From positions 5,007,001-5,071,000 of the forward strand of contig NZ_CP032674.1 of the NCBI RefSeq assembly GCF_021730305.1: a stretch of DNA of 64,000 bases. The letters are read 5' to 3'. Source of the stretch: Xanthobacter sp. YC-JY1. GTDB lineage: Bacteria; Pseudomonadota; Alphaproteobacteria; Rhizobiales; Xanthobacteraceae. Positions within the stretch are counted from its first letter, which is position 1. Each line of letters begins with the position of its first letter. Shown in pieces: positions 37,709 to 46,615 of this stretch. The notes under the pieces were generated by a model. That model was not told the DNA's origin and searched no databases. It saw nothing but the letters and a program-made list of their open reading frames with translations. A program made the position numbers and the translations under genes.

Positions 37709-39493
37709 TCAGTTCGCCTGGCGACGCAGGAAAGCCGGGATTTCCAGCTGGTCGTCGTCATGGTGCGGGCCGGGACGCGAGGGCACTTCGGCGGCCGGAC
37801 GCATGGGCGGACGCTTGGCGAACTCGGACACCGGCGGCTCACCGCCACGCGAGGGCATGGTCGGGCGGGCATCGCGGGGCTCGCCACGGCCTTCACCGCG
37901 GGGATCGGGCCGCTGCTGCTCGGGACGACGCTCGGGGGCACGCATGCTGGGCTGTTCGCGGCGCGCGGGCTCGGGTTCGGGCTCCTCGCGGCGACCAACG
38001 TGCGCAAGACGCTGAAGAAGGGTCATGCGCTTCTTGTCCGGCTGGGCCTGCTCCACCGGCGGCTCGCCCCGCTGGGCGCGGATCTGGTTCTGCGCGGGCA
38101 GCGGCAGCTCGTCGACACGGGGCATGCGCGGGGAACGCGGACGCTGACCGGCCGGCGGGATGTAGGGGGCGAACTCGTCTTCCACCATCGGCGCGGGCTG
38201 GGGCGCGGGCTCCGGCTCGGCGAAATAAGTGGGCTTGGGCGGCGCGGTGCGGATGGTCACGTCGTCGATGGCGACGGCGCGGTCGGCCGGGGCCTGCTGG
38301 GGCTGAGCCGGCGGGGCATAGGACTGGGGCGCATAGGCCTGCGGGGCGTGGCCCTTCTGGGCGGCGTCTTCCATGGCGATCAGGTCTTCGGCCTGGATCG
38401 CGGCCACGGCGCTGCGGATCTGCGCCTCGCGGGTGGCCTCGACGGCAGCCCGGCCGGCGTTGGAGATCTTGCGACCGGCGAGCTCCGGGAAGCGGTCGGC
38501 GACCGGCTGGAGCTGCTCGGGGATCACCGCCGGGTCGATGCCGGTGGCCACCACCGAGACGCGGATGATGCCGTCCAGCATCTCGTCGAAGGTCGCGCCG
38601 AGGATGATGTTGGCGTCGGGATCCACTTCCTCGCGGATGCGGGTCGCCGCCTCGTCCACCTCGAACAGGGTCATGTCCTTGCCGCCGGTGATGGAGATCA
38701 GCAGCCCGCCGGCGCCGCGCATGGAGGTCTCGTCCAGCAGCGGGTTGGCGATGGCGGCCTCGGCGGCCTGGATGGCGCGCTTGTCGCCGGAGGCTTCGCC
38801 CGTGCCCATCATCGCCTTGCCCATGTCGCGCATCACGGCGCGCACGTCGGCGAAGTCGAGGTTGATGAGGCCTTCCTTCACCATCAGGTCGGTGATGCAG
38901 GCGACGCCCGAATAGAGCACCTGGTCGGCCATGGCGAAGGCGTCGGCGAAGGTGGTCTTCTCGTTCGCCACCCGGAACAGGTTCTGGTTCGGGATGACGA
39001 TGAGGGTGTCGACGCTCTTCTGCAGCTCGCTGATGCCGTGCTCGGCGACGCGCATGCGGCGCTGGCCCTCGAAGTGGAAGGGCTTGGTCACCACGCCGAC
39101 GGTCAGGATGCCGAGCTCGCGGGCGGCGCGGGCCACCACTGGGGCAGCGCCGGTGCCGGTACCACCGCCCATGCCGGCGGTGATGAAGACCATGTGCGAG
39201 CCGGACAGGTGGTCGCGGATTTCGTCGATGACTTCCTCGGCGGCGGCCCGGCCGACCTCCGGCTGGGAGCCGGCGCCGAGACCCTCGGTCACCGCCACAC
39301 CCATCTGCACCACGCGCTCGGCCTTGGTGAGGGCGAGGGCCTGGGCATCGGTGTTCGCCACCACGAACTCCACGCCGTGGAGCCCGGAGGTGATCATGTT
39401 GTTAACGGCGTTGCCGCCGGCGCCGCCCACACCGAACACCGTGATCCGGGGACGAAGCTCACGAATGTCGGGCATCTGAAGGTTGATCGTCAT
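37709..39493 (-). CDS. ftsZ: Cell division GTPase FtsZ
   Basis: FtsZ polymerises into the division ring. The 594-residue protein has the tubulin-signature GGGTGTG (109-115), [15 protein letters not shown] at the start, and a GTPase domain to about residue 330. A long disordered linker rich in proline, arginine and glutamine follows. The extreme C-terminus [16 protein letters not shown] is the alphaproteobacterial partner-binding peptide. The linker of some 240 residues is longer than that of E. coli FtsZ but fits this class. It is read after ftsA with an 85-base gap that holds a CtrA-like site. Confidence 0.96.
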   Translation of the reverse strand: MTINLQMPDIRELRPRITVFGVGGAGGNAVNNMITSGLHGVEFVVANTDAQALALTKAERVVQMGVAVTEGLGAGSQPEVGRAAAEEVIDEIRDHLSGSHMVFITAGMGGGTGTGAAPVVARAARELGILTVGVVTKPFHFEGQRRMRVAEHGISELQKSVDTLIVIPNQNLFRVANEKTTFADAFAMADQVLYSGVACITDLMVKEGLINLDFADVRAVMRDMGKAMMGTGEASGDKRAIQAAEAAIANPLLDETSMRGAGGLLISITGGKDMTLFEVDEAATRIREEVDPDANIILGATFDEMLDGIIRVSVVATGIDPAVIPEQLQPVADRFPELAGRKISNAGRAAVEATREAQIRSAVAAIQAEDLIAMEDAAQKGHAPQAYAPQSYAPPAQPQQAPADRAVAIDDVTIRTAPPKPTYFAEPEPAPQPAPMVEDEFAPYIPPAGQRPRSPRMPRVDELPLPAQNQIRAQRGEPPVEQAQPDKKRMTLLQRLAHVGRREEPEPEPARREQPSMRAPERRPEQQRPDPRGEGRGEPRDARPTMPSRGGEPPVSEFAKRPPMRPAAEVPSRPGPHHDDDQLEIPAFLRRQAN

Positions 39494-39568
39494 GCTATTG
39501 CTCCGTCCCGATCGGCCCTGTCCGCCGCTCGCGAATCCTTGATGACCTCTTTGTTACGGCAGCTTTCG

Positions 39569-39583
39569 TTAACCATGTCTAAA
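39569..39583. promoter_or_regulatory. CtrA-like site upstream of ftsZ
   Basis: TTAACCATGTCTAAA reads as TTAA-N7-TAAA, one change from the CtrA consensus TTAA-N7-TTAA. It lies about 80 bases upstream of the ftsZ start and overlaps the ftsA stop codon. In Caulobacter CtrA represses ftsZ, so control of ftsZ by CtrA here is plausible but inferred. Confidence 0.45.
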
Positions 39584-40904
39584 AGCTGTCCTTCAGCCAG
39601 CGGCCGACGCGACCGAAATAGCCCGGTCCCTCACCCACTGCCGCCTGCCGCCGGCGCGGCTCGAAATGCTCGAGCCCTGCCACCTGCGGATAGACGAGAA
39701 GACCTGCCGTCACCGCGAAGGCCGCGCCGCGCGCAGCCTCGGGAAGACGGGAAACGCCAAGCGGGCGGCCGATTCTGACCTGCGGGCCGATGACCCGCGC
39801 CACCAGATCGGCAAGCCCCTGAAGTTGCGCCGCGCCGCCCGTGAGCACGATGCGCCGGCCGGCATCCCCGGCATGGCCGGAGGCCCTGAGGCGATCGCGC
39901 AACAGTTCGACGATTTCCTCCGCCCGCGGCTTCACGATGGTGACCAGCCGGGACTTCGGGACCATGTGCGGCTGGTCGCGCGAATCACCCGACAAGGGCG
40001 GCACGGTCAGCATGTCGTGGTCGTCGGAGGAGACCGCCACCACGGCACCGTGCAGCGCCTTCAGGCGCTCGGCATCGGCAAGGCGCGCGGGCATGCCACG
40101 GGCCACGTCGTTGGTGATGTGCTGGCCGCCCAGCGCCACGCCGTCCACATAGACGCAGTGGCCGCCGGCGACGATGGAGAAGGTGGTGGTGCCGGCGCCC
40201 ATGTCGATGAGGGTGACGCCCAGCTCCATCTCGTCGTCGGTGAGCGAGGAGAGCGCCGCCGCATAGGGCGCCGCCACCATGGCCTCGATGGAGAGATGGC
40301 AGCGCTCGACGCACAGCACGAGATTCTTCAGGGCGGTGAGGTCGGCGGTGATGACATGCATGTCGGCGCCGAGCTCGCGGCCGAGCATCCCGCACGGCTC
40401 GCCGATGCCGCGCCGGCCGTCCAGCGAATAGCCCACCGGCAGCGCGTGCATCACGGCGCGGCCGTCGCCCACCGCATAGGTGGAGGCAGCTTCCAGCACG
40501 CGGCGGATGTCGAATTCCTCCACCGCCGGGGCGGAGAGGCGCACCGCGGCCTCGTAGTGCTGGGAGGCGAGCCGGCCGCCGGAAACGCCGACCACCACCG
40601 AGGCGATCTGCACCCCCGAGGCGCGCTCGGCCATGTCCACCGCCTGGCGGATGGCGAGTTCCGCCTTCGCCATGTCCACCACCGCGCCGCCCTTGATGCC
40701 GTGGGCACGGGTGTGGCCGATGCCGAGGACGTCGATGGCGTGGGTGCGGCGCGTCAGCACGTCGGATGCGCCGCGCGGCTTCAGCCGGGCGATGGCGCAG
40801 ACCACCTTGCTGGTGCCGATGTCGAGCACCCCGACGATGCCGCCCTTCTTCGGCGGCAGCGGGCGCATCTTCGGCGCGAAGCCCTGAGCGAGCCGTCCCC
40901 TCAT
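39579..40904 (-). CDS. ftsA: Cell division protein FtsA
   Basis: FtsA is the actin-like membrane anchor of FtsZ. The 441-residue protein has the phosphate-1 loop GVLDIGTSKVVCAIAR (25-40), phosphate-2 IDMGAGTTTFSIVAGG, and the adenosine motif RIVLTGGAAQLQGL. The C-terminal amphipathic helix is RVGRWLKDSF. Its ATG overlaps the ftsQ stop as ATGA, so the two are coupled. Confidence 0.96.
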   Translation of the reverse strand: MRGRLAQGFAPKMRPLPPKKGGIVGVLDIGTSKVVCAIARLKPRGASDVLTRRTHAIDVLGIGHTRAHGIKGGAVVDMAKAELAIRQAVDMAERASGVQIASVVVGVSGGRLASQHYEAAVRLSAPAVEEFDIRRVLEAASTYAVGDGRAVMHALPVGYSLDGRRGIGEPCGMLGRELGADMHVITADLTALKNLVLCVERCHLSIEAMVAAPYAAALSSLTDDEMELGVTLIDMGAGTTTFSIVAGGHCVYVDGVALGGQHITNDVARGMPARLADAERLKALHGAVVAVSSDDHDMLTVPPLSGDSRDQPHMVPKSRLVTIVKPRAEEIVELLRDRLRASGHAGDAGRRIVLTGGAAQLQGLADLVARVIGPQVRIGRPLGVSRLPEAARGAAFAVTAGLLVYPQVAGLEHFEPRRRQAAVGEGPGYFGRVGRWLKDSF

Positions 40905-41926
40905 GCGGGGCCTCCCTTCTTTGCCTTGGCGCGGGCCTTGAGCATTTCGGCGCGGGCGGCGGCGGCAGCGTCGGACTGGCGCACCACCACGCGATCCGGC
41001 AGGCGCAGGTCGACGATGGTGATGTCGCGGCTGAGCAGTTTCTTCTCGCGGTCGAGGTCCATGAGGGCGACGAGGGCGCCCTCCAGATTCTCTTCCGGCA
41101 GACGCACGTCGATGCCGTTGCGGGTCTTCAGCGTCCAGCGCCGCTCCGCGACGAAGATGGCGGCGCGGACCTGTTCCTTGAGCGCCGGCAAGCGGGCGAG
41201 CGCGTCAACGATCTCGCCGACATGGTTCTGCGCGCCTTCGCCCACCACGATGGGCAGTTGCACGTAACGCGGATCATCCGAATAGGGCGCGATGGGGATG
41301 CCGTCGCGGGCGATCACCTTGATCTCGCCATTGACCTGCCAGAGCGCATAGGCCTGGCGCTCGGTGATCGCGATCTCGATCCGGTCGGGATAGAACTTGC
41401 GCACGCTGGCGCTGGCGATCCACGGCATCGCCTCCAGGCGCGCGCGCATCTCGTCCGCGTTCAGGAAGAGGATGGAGGTGGAGGACTTGATGCCCGCCGT
41501 CTCCAGGATCTGCGCCGGCGTGACGTGATTGTGCCCGGCGATGTTGACTTCCTTCACCTTGAAGCCGGCGAGGTTGCCGGCGGCGTCCGCCACGTCGATG
41601 ACAATGCCCTTCGCCTCTTCCACATGGCCGCCGAGCACCGTGCCGTAGGCAGAGAAGCCGCCGATCACCGCGATGGCGAGGAGGCTCGCGCTGCGCCGGC
41701 CGAGGCGCGAGGTGGACATGCGCACCGACAGGCGGCGCAGGAAAAGCGCGAGCCGGCTGGCGGGCCGGGTGTCGATGGCGAGGCGCTTGTGCCGCCCGGG
41801 GGGCGGCGCAGGGGCGCGGGGCGCATCGGGCTTTGCGCCATAGCCTGCACCGGGGCGCTGCGGGGGTCGCCTTCCCGCGCCGGGGCGGGGTCCTAGCGAT
41901 CCAGCGACGCGTCCTCCACCATCCAT
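40901..41926 (-). CDS. ftsQ: Cell division protein FtsQ
   Basis: FtsQ is a single-pass membrane protein linking early and late division proteins. From ATG 41926 it has 341 residues: a proline/arginine-rich cytoplasmic tail, one membrane helix (SASLLAIAVIGGFSAYGTVLG), a POTRA domain (FKVKEVNIAGHNHVTPAQILETAGI...ASVRKFYPDRIEIAITERQAYALW), and a beta domain. The start lies 34 bases inside ddlB. The frame is open further upstream, but that part overlaps ddlB and is not FtsQ-like. Confidence 0.92.
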   Translation of the reverse strand: MDGGGRVAGSLGPRPGAGRRPPQRPGAGYGAKPDAPRAPAPPPGRHKRLAIDTRPASRLALFLRRLSVRMSTSRLGRRSASLLAIAVIGGFSAYGTVLGGHVEEAKGIVIDVADAAGNLAGFKVKEVNIAGHNHVTPAQILETAGIKSSTSILFLNADEMRARLEAMPWIASASVRKFYPDRIEIAITERQAYALWQVNGEIKVIARDGIPIAPYSDDPRYVQLPIVVGEGAQNHVGEIVDALARLPALKEQVRAAIFVAERRWTLKTRNGIDVRLPEENLEGALVALMDLDREKKLLSRDITIVDLRLPDRVVVRQSDAAAAARAEMLKARAKAKKGGPA

Positions 41927-42822
41927 GTCACAAGCTCGCCGAATGAGATGCCCGCGTGAGCGGCCAGTTCTGGCACCAGAGACGTCCGCGTCATGCCGGG
42001 CTGGGTGTTGACCTCGAGACAGACGAGGCCAGAGGCATCGCCCTTCGACGGGTCGAAGCGAAAATCGCTCCGCGACACCCCCCGGCACCCGAGAGCTCGA
42101 TGCGCCGTGAGGCTTAACATCTGCACCCGTTGGTAAATTTCAGGTAAAATGCGGGCCGGAAGGATGTGGCGCGAGCCACCCGGTGCATACTTGCTTTCGT
42201 AATCGTAAAACGCCTGCGTCGATTCGATTTCAATGACATCGAAGACCTTGTCGCCCATCACGGCGCAGGTCAGCTCGAGCCCGGCAATGAATTCCTCCAC
42301 AAGAAGATTTTCGCCGAGGGTCCAGTCCTCGCGCGTCAATTCCTGCGGCGGATGCTCCTGGTCCTCGCGCACGATGAAGACGCCGACGCTCGAGCCGCCG
42401 GTATTGGGCTTCAGCACGTAGGGCCGTTCCATGGCATGGGCCTTGGCGGCCGCGGCCCGGTTGACCAGCCCGCCCTTCGCCACCGGCACGCCGGCGGCGG
42501 CGAGCATGATGCGCGCCTGCGCCTTGTCCATGGCCAGCGCCGAGGCCAGCACGCCGGAATGGCTGTAGGGGATGCGCAGGATTTCGAGGATGCCCTGGAT
42601 GGTGCCGTCCTCGCCCGGCGCCCCGTGCAGCACGTTGAACACCACGTCCGGCTTGAGCCGCGCCAGCACCTCGGCGACATCGCGGCCCACGTCGACCGGC
42701 GTCACCCGGTAGCCGGCACCTTCCAGGGCGGCGGCGCAGGCGGCGCCCGAATTGAGCGATACCTCCCGCTCGGAGGACCATCCGCCCATCAGCACCGCCA
42801 CGTGTTTGGCCATCGACGTCAT
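41893..42822 (-). CDS. ddlB: D-alanine--D-alanine ligase
   Basis: DdlB makes the D-Ala-D-Ala dipeptide for the peptidoglycan stem. The 309-residue ATP-grasp enzyme has VLMGGWSSEREVSLNSG at the N-terminus, VFNVLHGAPGEDGTIQG, KPNTGGSSVGV and CLEVNTQPGMTRTSLVPE. The start is either ATG 42822 or the in-frame ATG 42813. It is followed by ftsQ with an overlap and preceded by murB with a 97-base spacer holding a CTGCTCT/AGAGCAG hairpin at 42853-42870. Confidence 0.96.
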   Translation of the reverse strand: MTSMAKHVAVLMGGWSSEREVSLNSGAACAAALEGAGYRVTPVDVGRDVAEVLARLKPDVVFNVLHGAPGEDGTIQGILEILRIPYSHSGVLASALAMDKAQARIMLAAAGVPVAKGGLVNRAAAAKAHAMERPYVLKPNTGGSSVGVFIVREDQEHPPQELTREDWTLGENLLVEEFIAGLELTCAVMGDKVFDVIEIESTQAFYDYESKYAPGGSRHILPARILPEIYQRVQMLSLTAHRALGCRGVSRSDFRFDPSKGDASGLVCLEVNTQPGMTRTSLVPELAAHAGISFGELVTWMVEDASLDR

Positions 42823-42852
42823 TCCCGTTCCGAATCCGGCGCGCGCCGGCGC

Positions 42853-42870
42853 CTGCTCTGAAGAGAGCAG
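42853..42870. other. Hairpin between murB and ddlB
   Basis: CTGCTCT and AGAGCAG pair perfectly around GAAG. It lies inside the murB-ddlB spacer. There is no T-run in the direction of transcription, so it is probably not a terminator and may affect message stability. Confidence 0.4.
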
Positions 42871-42919
42871 CTTTGCGCCAGCACCATGGCGCGGTCCGGT
42901 TTTAGGTTTTGCTAATGGC

Positions 42920-43879
42920 TCAGGCCGGCGGGAGCGGAAGACCGATCCGCTTGATCTCCCACTCCAGCGTCACGCCGGAGGTCTCCTTCACCCGCCGGCG
43001 CACCTCCTCGCCCAGCCCCTCGATCTCCGCCGCCGTAGCGCCGCCGAGATTGATGAGGAAGTTGGTGTGCAGCTCCGACACCTGCGCGCGACCGATGGTG
43101 AGGCCCCGGCAGCCGGCGGCGTCCACCAGCTTCCAGGCGCTGGTGCCTGGCGGGTTCTTGAAGGTGGAGCCGCCGGTGCGGCTCTTGATGGGCTGGGTCG
43201 CCTCCCGGCTCTCGGTGATCTTGGCCATCTCGGCGGCGATCTCCGCCGGATCACCGCGGCGGCCCTCGAAGACGGCGCGGGTGAAGATCACGTCATCCGG
43301 CACGCCGCAATGGCGGTAGGTGAAGCCCATGTCGGCATTGGTAAAGCGCACCTTCGCGCCGGCGCGGGTGACGCCCTCCGCCTCCACCAGCACGTCCTTG
43401 GTCTCGCCGCCATAGGCACCGCCATTCATGCGCAGCGCGCCGCCGATGGCGCCGGGAATGCCACGCAGGAAGGAGAAGCCGGCCAGCCCCGCATCCGCCG
43501 CCGCGCGAGCGACCTTCACGTCCGGCACGCCGGTGCCGGCCACGATGCGCGTGCCCTCGACGTTCACGTCGGTGAAGCCGCGGCCGAGACGGATCACCAC
43601 GCCGGGCACGCCCCCATCGCGCACGATGAGGTTGGAGCCGAGGCCGATCACCGTCACCGGAAGATCGGCCGGGATATGGGCCAGGAGATAGGCGAGGTCG
43701 TCGGCATCGGCCGGCAGGAACAGGAGCTGGGCCGGGCCGCCGACGCGGAACCAGGTGAAATCGGCGAGCGGCGCATTGGCGTTAAGCGTGCCACGCAGCT
43801 CCGGCAGGAGCGGCCGCAGGGCGGGCAGAAGATCAGGGAATGCGGCGGGGGCCGCCCCGCTGGTCTCGGCCATGCTCAT
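42920..43879 (-). CDS. murB: UDP-N-acetylenolpyruvoylglucosamine reductase
   Basis: MurB uses FAD and NADPH to make UDP-MurNAc. From ATG 43879 the protein is 319 residues. It has [15 protein letters not shown] (type II MurB), [13 protein letters not shown] for [26 protein letters not shown], the catalytic serine in [10 protein letters not shown], and the glutamate in LEWEIKRIG. It is the first gene of the visible division cluster. Upstream is a divergent molybdoenzyme gene, so murC/murG are not adjacent. Confidence 0.96.
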   Translation of the reverse strand: MSMAETSGAAPAAFPDLLPALRPLLPELRGTLNANAPLADFTWFRVGGPAQLLFLPADADDLAYLLAHIPADLPVTVIGLGSNLIVRDGGVPGVVIRLGRGFTDVNVEGTRIVAGTGVPDVKVARAAADAGLAGFSFLRGIPGAIGGALRMNGGAYGGETKDVLVEAEGVTRAGAKVRFTNADMGFTYRHCGVPDDVIFTRAVFEGRRGDPAEIAAEMAKITESREATQPIKSRTGGSTFKNPPGTSAWKLVDAAGCRGLTIGRAQVSELHTNFLINLGGATAAEIEGLGEEVRRRVKETSGVTLEWEIKRIGLPLPPA

Positions 43880-44001
43880 GGTGTCACCGGTCCTTCGGGC
43901 GTGCCTCTCCCACACATGCGGCGACAGGGCAAGCCGGGCGATTTCCCCACCGGCCACGGCCGTGGCATCATGCGGCTCCGTTCGCCTGGAGCTGCCCCAC
44001 C

Positions 44002-44664
44002 ATGAGCGAAGACGCGCTCCCCCCCGACACCAAGCTCACCACCACCAAGCAACGCTGGGCCGAGGAAGGCCGCTTCCTCACCGGCCGCATCGCCCGCCCG
44101 GATGCCGAGCGCCTGCCGCCCGGCCAGCATCTGGTGCGCGACTGGCCGGTGCTCGACCTCGGCCTCCAGCCGGTGGTGACGCGCGAATCCTTCCGCCTCG
44201 ACGTCACGGGCGCGGTGGAGAACGCCCTCTCGCTCGACTGGGCCGCCTTCTCGGCGCTGCCCCAAAGCCGCAGCCTCAGCGACATCCACTGCGTCACCAC
44301 CTGGTCGCGCTACGACAATACGTGGGAAGGCGTACTGACCCGCGACCTGCTGGAGGTCGCGCGCCCCGCGCCCCATGCGGCGGCGGTGATGCTGCACAGC
44401 TATGACGGCTACACCACCAACCTGCTGCTGGCGGACTTCGCCTCCGAGGACGCGCTCATCGCCCACAGCTGGGAAGGCCGGCCGCTGACGCAGGAACACG
44501 GCGCCCCGGCGCGCCTCGTGGTGCCGCATCTCTATTTCTGGAAAAGCGCCAAGTGGATCAAGGCGATCGAGTTCATCGCCCGCGACAAGGCCGGCTTCTG
44601 GGAAGAGCGCGGCTATCACATGCGCGGCGACCCGTGGGGCGAGCAGCGCTATTCGGACGACTAG
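44002..44664 (+). CDS. Molybdopterin-dependent oxidoreductase (YuiH/sulfite oxidase-like)
   Basis: The 220-residue protein is the soluble single-domain Mo-bis-type of the sulfite oxidase fold. It has [21 protein letters not shown] with C97 as the Mo ligand, [17 protein letters not shown], and [20 protein letters not shown] at the C-terminal pterin contact. There is no signal peptide, unlike MsrP. It lacks the dimerisation domain of true sulfite oxidases. The physiological substrate is unknown. It is divergent from murB. Confidence 0.86.
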   Translation: MSEDALPPDTKLTTTKQRWAEEGRFLTGRIARPDAERLPPGQHLVRDWPVLDLGLQPVVTRESFRLDVTGAVENALSLDWAAFSALPQSRSLSDIHCVTTWSRYDNTWEGVLTRDLLEVARPAPHAAAVMLHSYDGYTTNLLLADFASEDALIAHSWEGRPLTQEHGAPARLVVPHLYFWKSAKWIKAIEFIARDKAGFWEERGYHMRGDPWGEQRYSDD

Positions 44665-44673
44665 GCCCCGTGC

Positions 44674-45594
44674 TTAGGCCGCCCGGCGGCGGGTGACCTC
44701 GGAGCGGGCGAAGAGTTCTGCCACCCAATCCACGAACACGCGCAGCCGGCTGGTGAGATGCCGGCTGGGCGGATAGACCACGTGGATCGGCATCTCGCCG
44801 GCCTCCCACTCGGTGAGGATCGGCACCAGCGTGCCCGACGCAAGGTGCTCTTCCACCTGGAAAACCGGTGACATGATCGCCCCGAGCCCGGCCAGCGCCG
44901 CGGCGATGTAGGCATTGCCGTCATTGGTGGCAACGCTGTAGCGCCCGGACAACTCCACCACCTCGTCGCCACGGGTAAAGTCGAAGGGGTGATACCGGCC
45001 GCTCTGGGCGCTGAAATAGCGGATGAGCTTGTGCGTCTCCTCGAAATCGAGGGGATGCTGCGGGGCGCCGTACCGCGCGATGTAGCCGGGCGAGGCTACC
45101 GTGATGAAGCGCAGCACGCCGATGCGCCGGGCCACGAGGTTCGGATCCTGGATCTCGCCGACGCGGATCACGCAGTCGACATTCTCGCTCAGCAGATCCA
45201 CAGGCCGGTCGGTGCAGCCCACGTCGAGCGTGATGTCGGGATAGCGGTCGATGAAGTCCGGCAGCGCCGGCATCAGCAGCCGGGTGGCAAGGGAAGGCGA
45301 GATGTCGATGCGCAGCTTGCCGCGCGGCACCGCCTGCGCCGAGGAGAGCGAGCCGTCGAGTTCGTCGATGTCGTGGAGAATGGCGAGCGCCCGCTCGTAA
45401 TAGGCCGCCCCGTCGGGCGTCACCGTCACCCGCCGCGTGGTGCGGTTGAGGAGGCGGGTCTGCAGGTGCGCCTCCAGCGTCTGGACGTGCTTGGTCAGCG
45501 TCGCCTTGGGCATCCGCAGGAGGTCGGCGGAGCGGGTGAAGCTGCCGGTTTCCACCACGCGGGTGAAGGCGCGCATTGCAGCAAGCTGGTCCAT
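44674..45594 (-). CDS. LysR family transcriptional regulator
   Basis: The 306-residue protein has the LysR winged helix (MDQLAAMRAFTRVVETGSFTRSADLLRMPKATLTKHVQTLEAHLQTRLLNRTTRRVTVTPDG) and an effector domain (LRIDISPSLATRLLMPALPDFIDRYPDITLDVG). It belongs to the large AaeR/DmlR-like group. It is divergent from the esterase-like gene and the RND pump genes, and an 8-bp palindrome lies between. Probable target is that pump operon. Confidence 0.92.
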   Translation of the reverse strand: MDQLAAMRAFTRVVETGSFTRSADLLRMPKATLTKHVQTLEAHLQTRLLNRTTRRVTVTPDGAAYYERALAILHDIDELDGSLSSAQAVPRGKLRIDISPSLATRLLMPALPDFIDRYPDITLDVGCTDRPVDLLSENVDCVIRVGEIQDPNLVARRIGVLRFITVASPGYIARYGAPQHPLDFEETHKLIRYFSAQSGRYHPFDFTRGDEVVELSGRYSVATNDGNAYIAAALAGLGAIMSPVFQVEEHLASGTLVPILTEWEAGEMPIHVVYPPSRHLTSRLRVFVDWVAELFARSEVTRRRAA

Positions 45595-45613
45595 CCTCGG
45601 CCCTCAAATGCAC

Positions 45614-45637
45614 CATTGTTCCTATATGTGAACAATG
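45614..45637. promoter_or_regulatory. Palindrome upstream of the LysR gene, probable operator
   Basis: CATTGTTC (45614-45621) and GAACAATG (45630-45637) are exact inverted copies separated by CTATATGT. It lies 20 bases upstream of the LysR start and about 110 from the esterase start. T-N11-A spacing fits inside it. Likely autoregulatory and pump-operon control site. Confidence 0.6.
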
Positions 45638-45746
45638 AACTCATGAACTCGCGGTTTATCCCCTTCTAGATCGCCAATATGGTTTCTGCATCGCACAAGG
45701 GCGTGAGAGCCGCAGACCGGCTCATGCGCACGCAAGGACGAGACAG

Positions 45747-46589
45747 ATGACCCCGATCAGCCAGACCATCACCCTCGAGACCGGGACCGGCGCGCTGCCG
45801 GCACGGCTCTATGGGTCGCGTCCGGCGAAGGGGTTCGCGCCGCTCGTCTTCCACCTTCATGGCGGCGCGTTCACCAGCGGCAATCTGGAATATGGGGCCT
45901 ATATCTCCGGCATTCTCGCGGCGGCCGGGGCGGTGGTGGTCTCGGCGGATTATCCGCTTGCCTGCGAGCACCCGTTCCCCTTCGCCCTGACCGCGCTGTT
46001 TGCCGCCGTCACCGACGTCTACCGCCGCCGGGCCGCCCTCGCCGGGCGCGGCGCACCGCTCTATCTCGCGGGGGAGGAATCGGGTGGCAACCTCGCCGCC
46101 GGCCTCGCCATGATGGCGCGTGACCAGCGCTCCCCTCCCATCGCCGGGCAGATTCTCGTCTCGCCCATGCTTGATCCCAGCCTCGCCACCGCCTCCATCC
46201 GCCGCGCCGATGCCGGCAGCTGCGGCTGCAAGTGGGCGGACGGCTGGCAGACCTATCTCGGCTCGCCCGAGAAGGCGGCCCACCCCTATGCCGCGCCCCT
46301 CGCCTCCTCCCGCCTCGGCGCGCTACCGCCGGCTCTGGTGGTGAGCGCCGAGGACTGCCCCATGTGCGACGAGAGCCGGCGCTACGCCGACGCGCTCGCC
46401 TCGGCCGGGGTACCCACCTGCGTGCACATCCTGCCGGGGCCGACCGAGTGGCCCGACAGCATCTCGTGTCCGGCCCCGAAACCGGCCGCCTGGAGCAGCG
46501 CGATGCGCGACCTGTTCCGCGATTTCTTCGTTTCCACGCGTCCCGCTTCACGGTCCGGTCGGCTCAAGGCCGATCCGGCCGTCCTCTGA
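45747..46589 (+). CDS. Alpha/beta hydrolase-like protein with an altered catalytic triad
   Basis: The 280-residue protein follows the acetyl-esterase/HSL fold. It has the oxyanion motif LHGGAF (38-42) and the nucleophile region LAGEESGGNLAAG with S112. The acid region is VVSAEDCPMCDESRRYADAL. Where the family has a histidine in PG-x-x-H-G-F, this protein reads LPGPTEWPDS, with glutamate at that place. So the triad is probably incomplete. It starts the operon with the RND adaptor, whose ATG is 26 bases after its stop, and is divergent from the LysR gene. It may be a modified esterase or a non-catalytic homologue. Confidence 0.75.
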   Translation: MTPISQTITLETGTGALPARLYGSRPAKGFAPLVFHLHGGAFTSGNLEYGAYISGILAAAGAVVVSADYPLACEHPFPFALTALFAAVTDVYRRRAALAGRGAPLYLAGEESGGNLAAGLAMMARDQRSPPIAGQILVSPMLDPSLATASIRRADAGSCGCKWADGWQTYLGSPEKAAHPYAAPLASSRLGALPPALVVSAEDCPMCDESRRYADALASAGVPTCVHILPGPTEWPDSISCPAPKPAAWSSAMRDLFRDFFVSTRPASRSGRLKADPAVL

Positions 46590-46615
46590 CAGACCGACCG
46601 CCAAGGACTGCCCCC

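Noticed and set aside
37583-39778. Long plus-strand open frame opposite ftsZ
   Set aside because: Antisense of ftsZ; histidine/glycine/arginine-rich translation with no domain.
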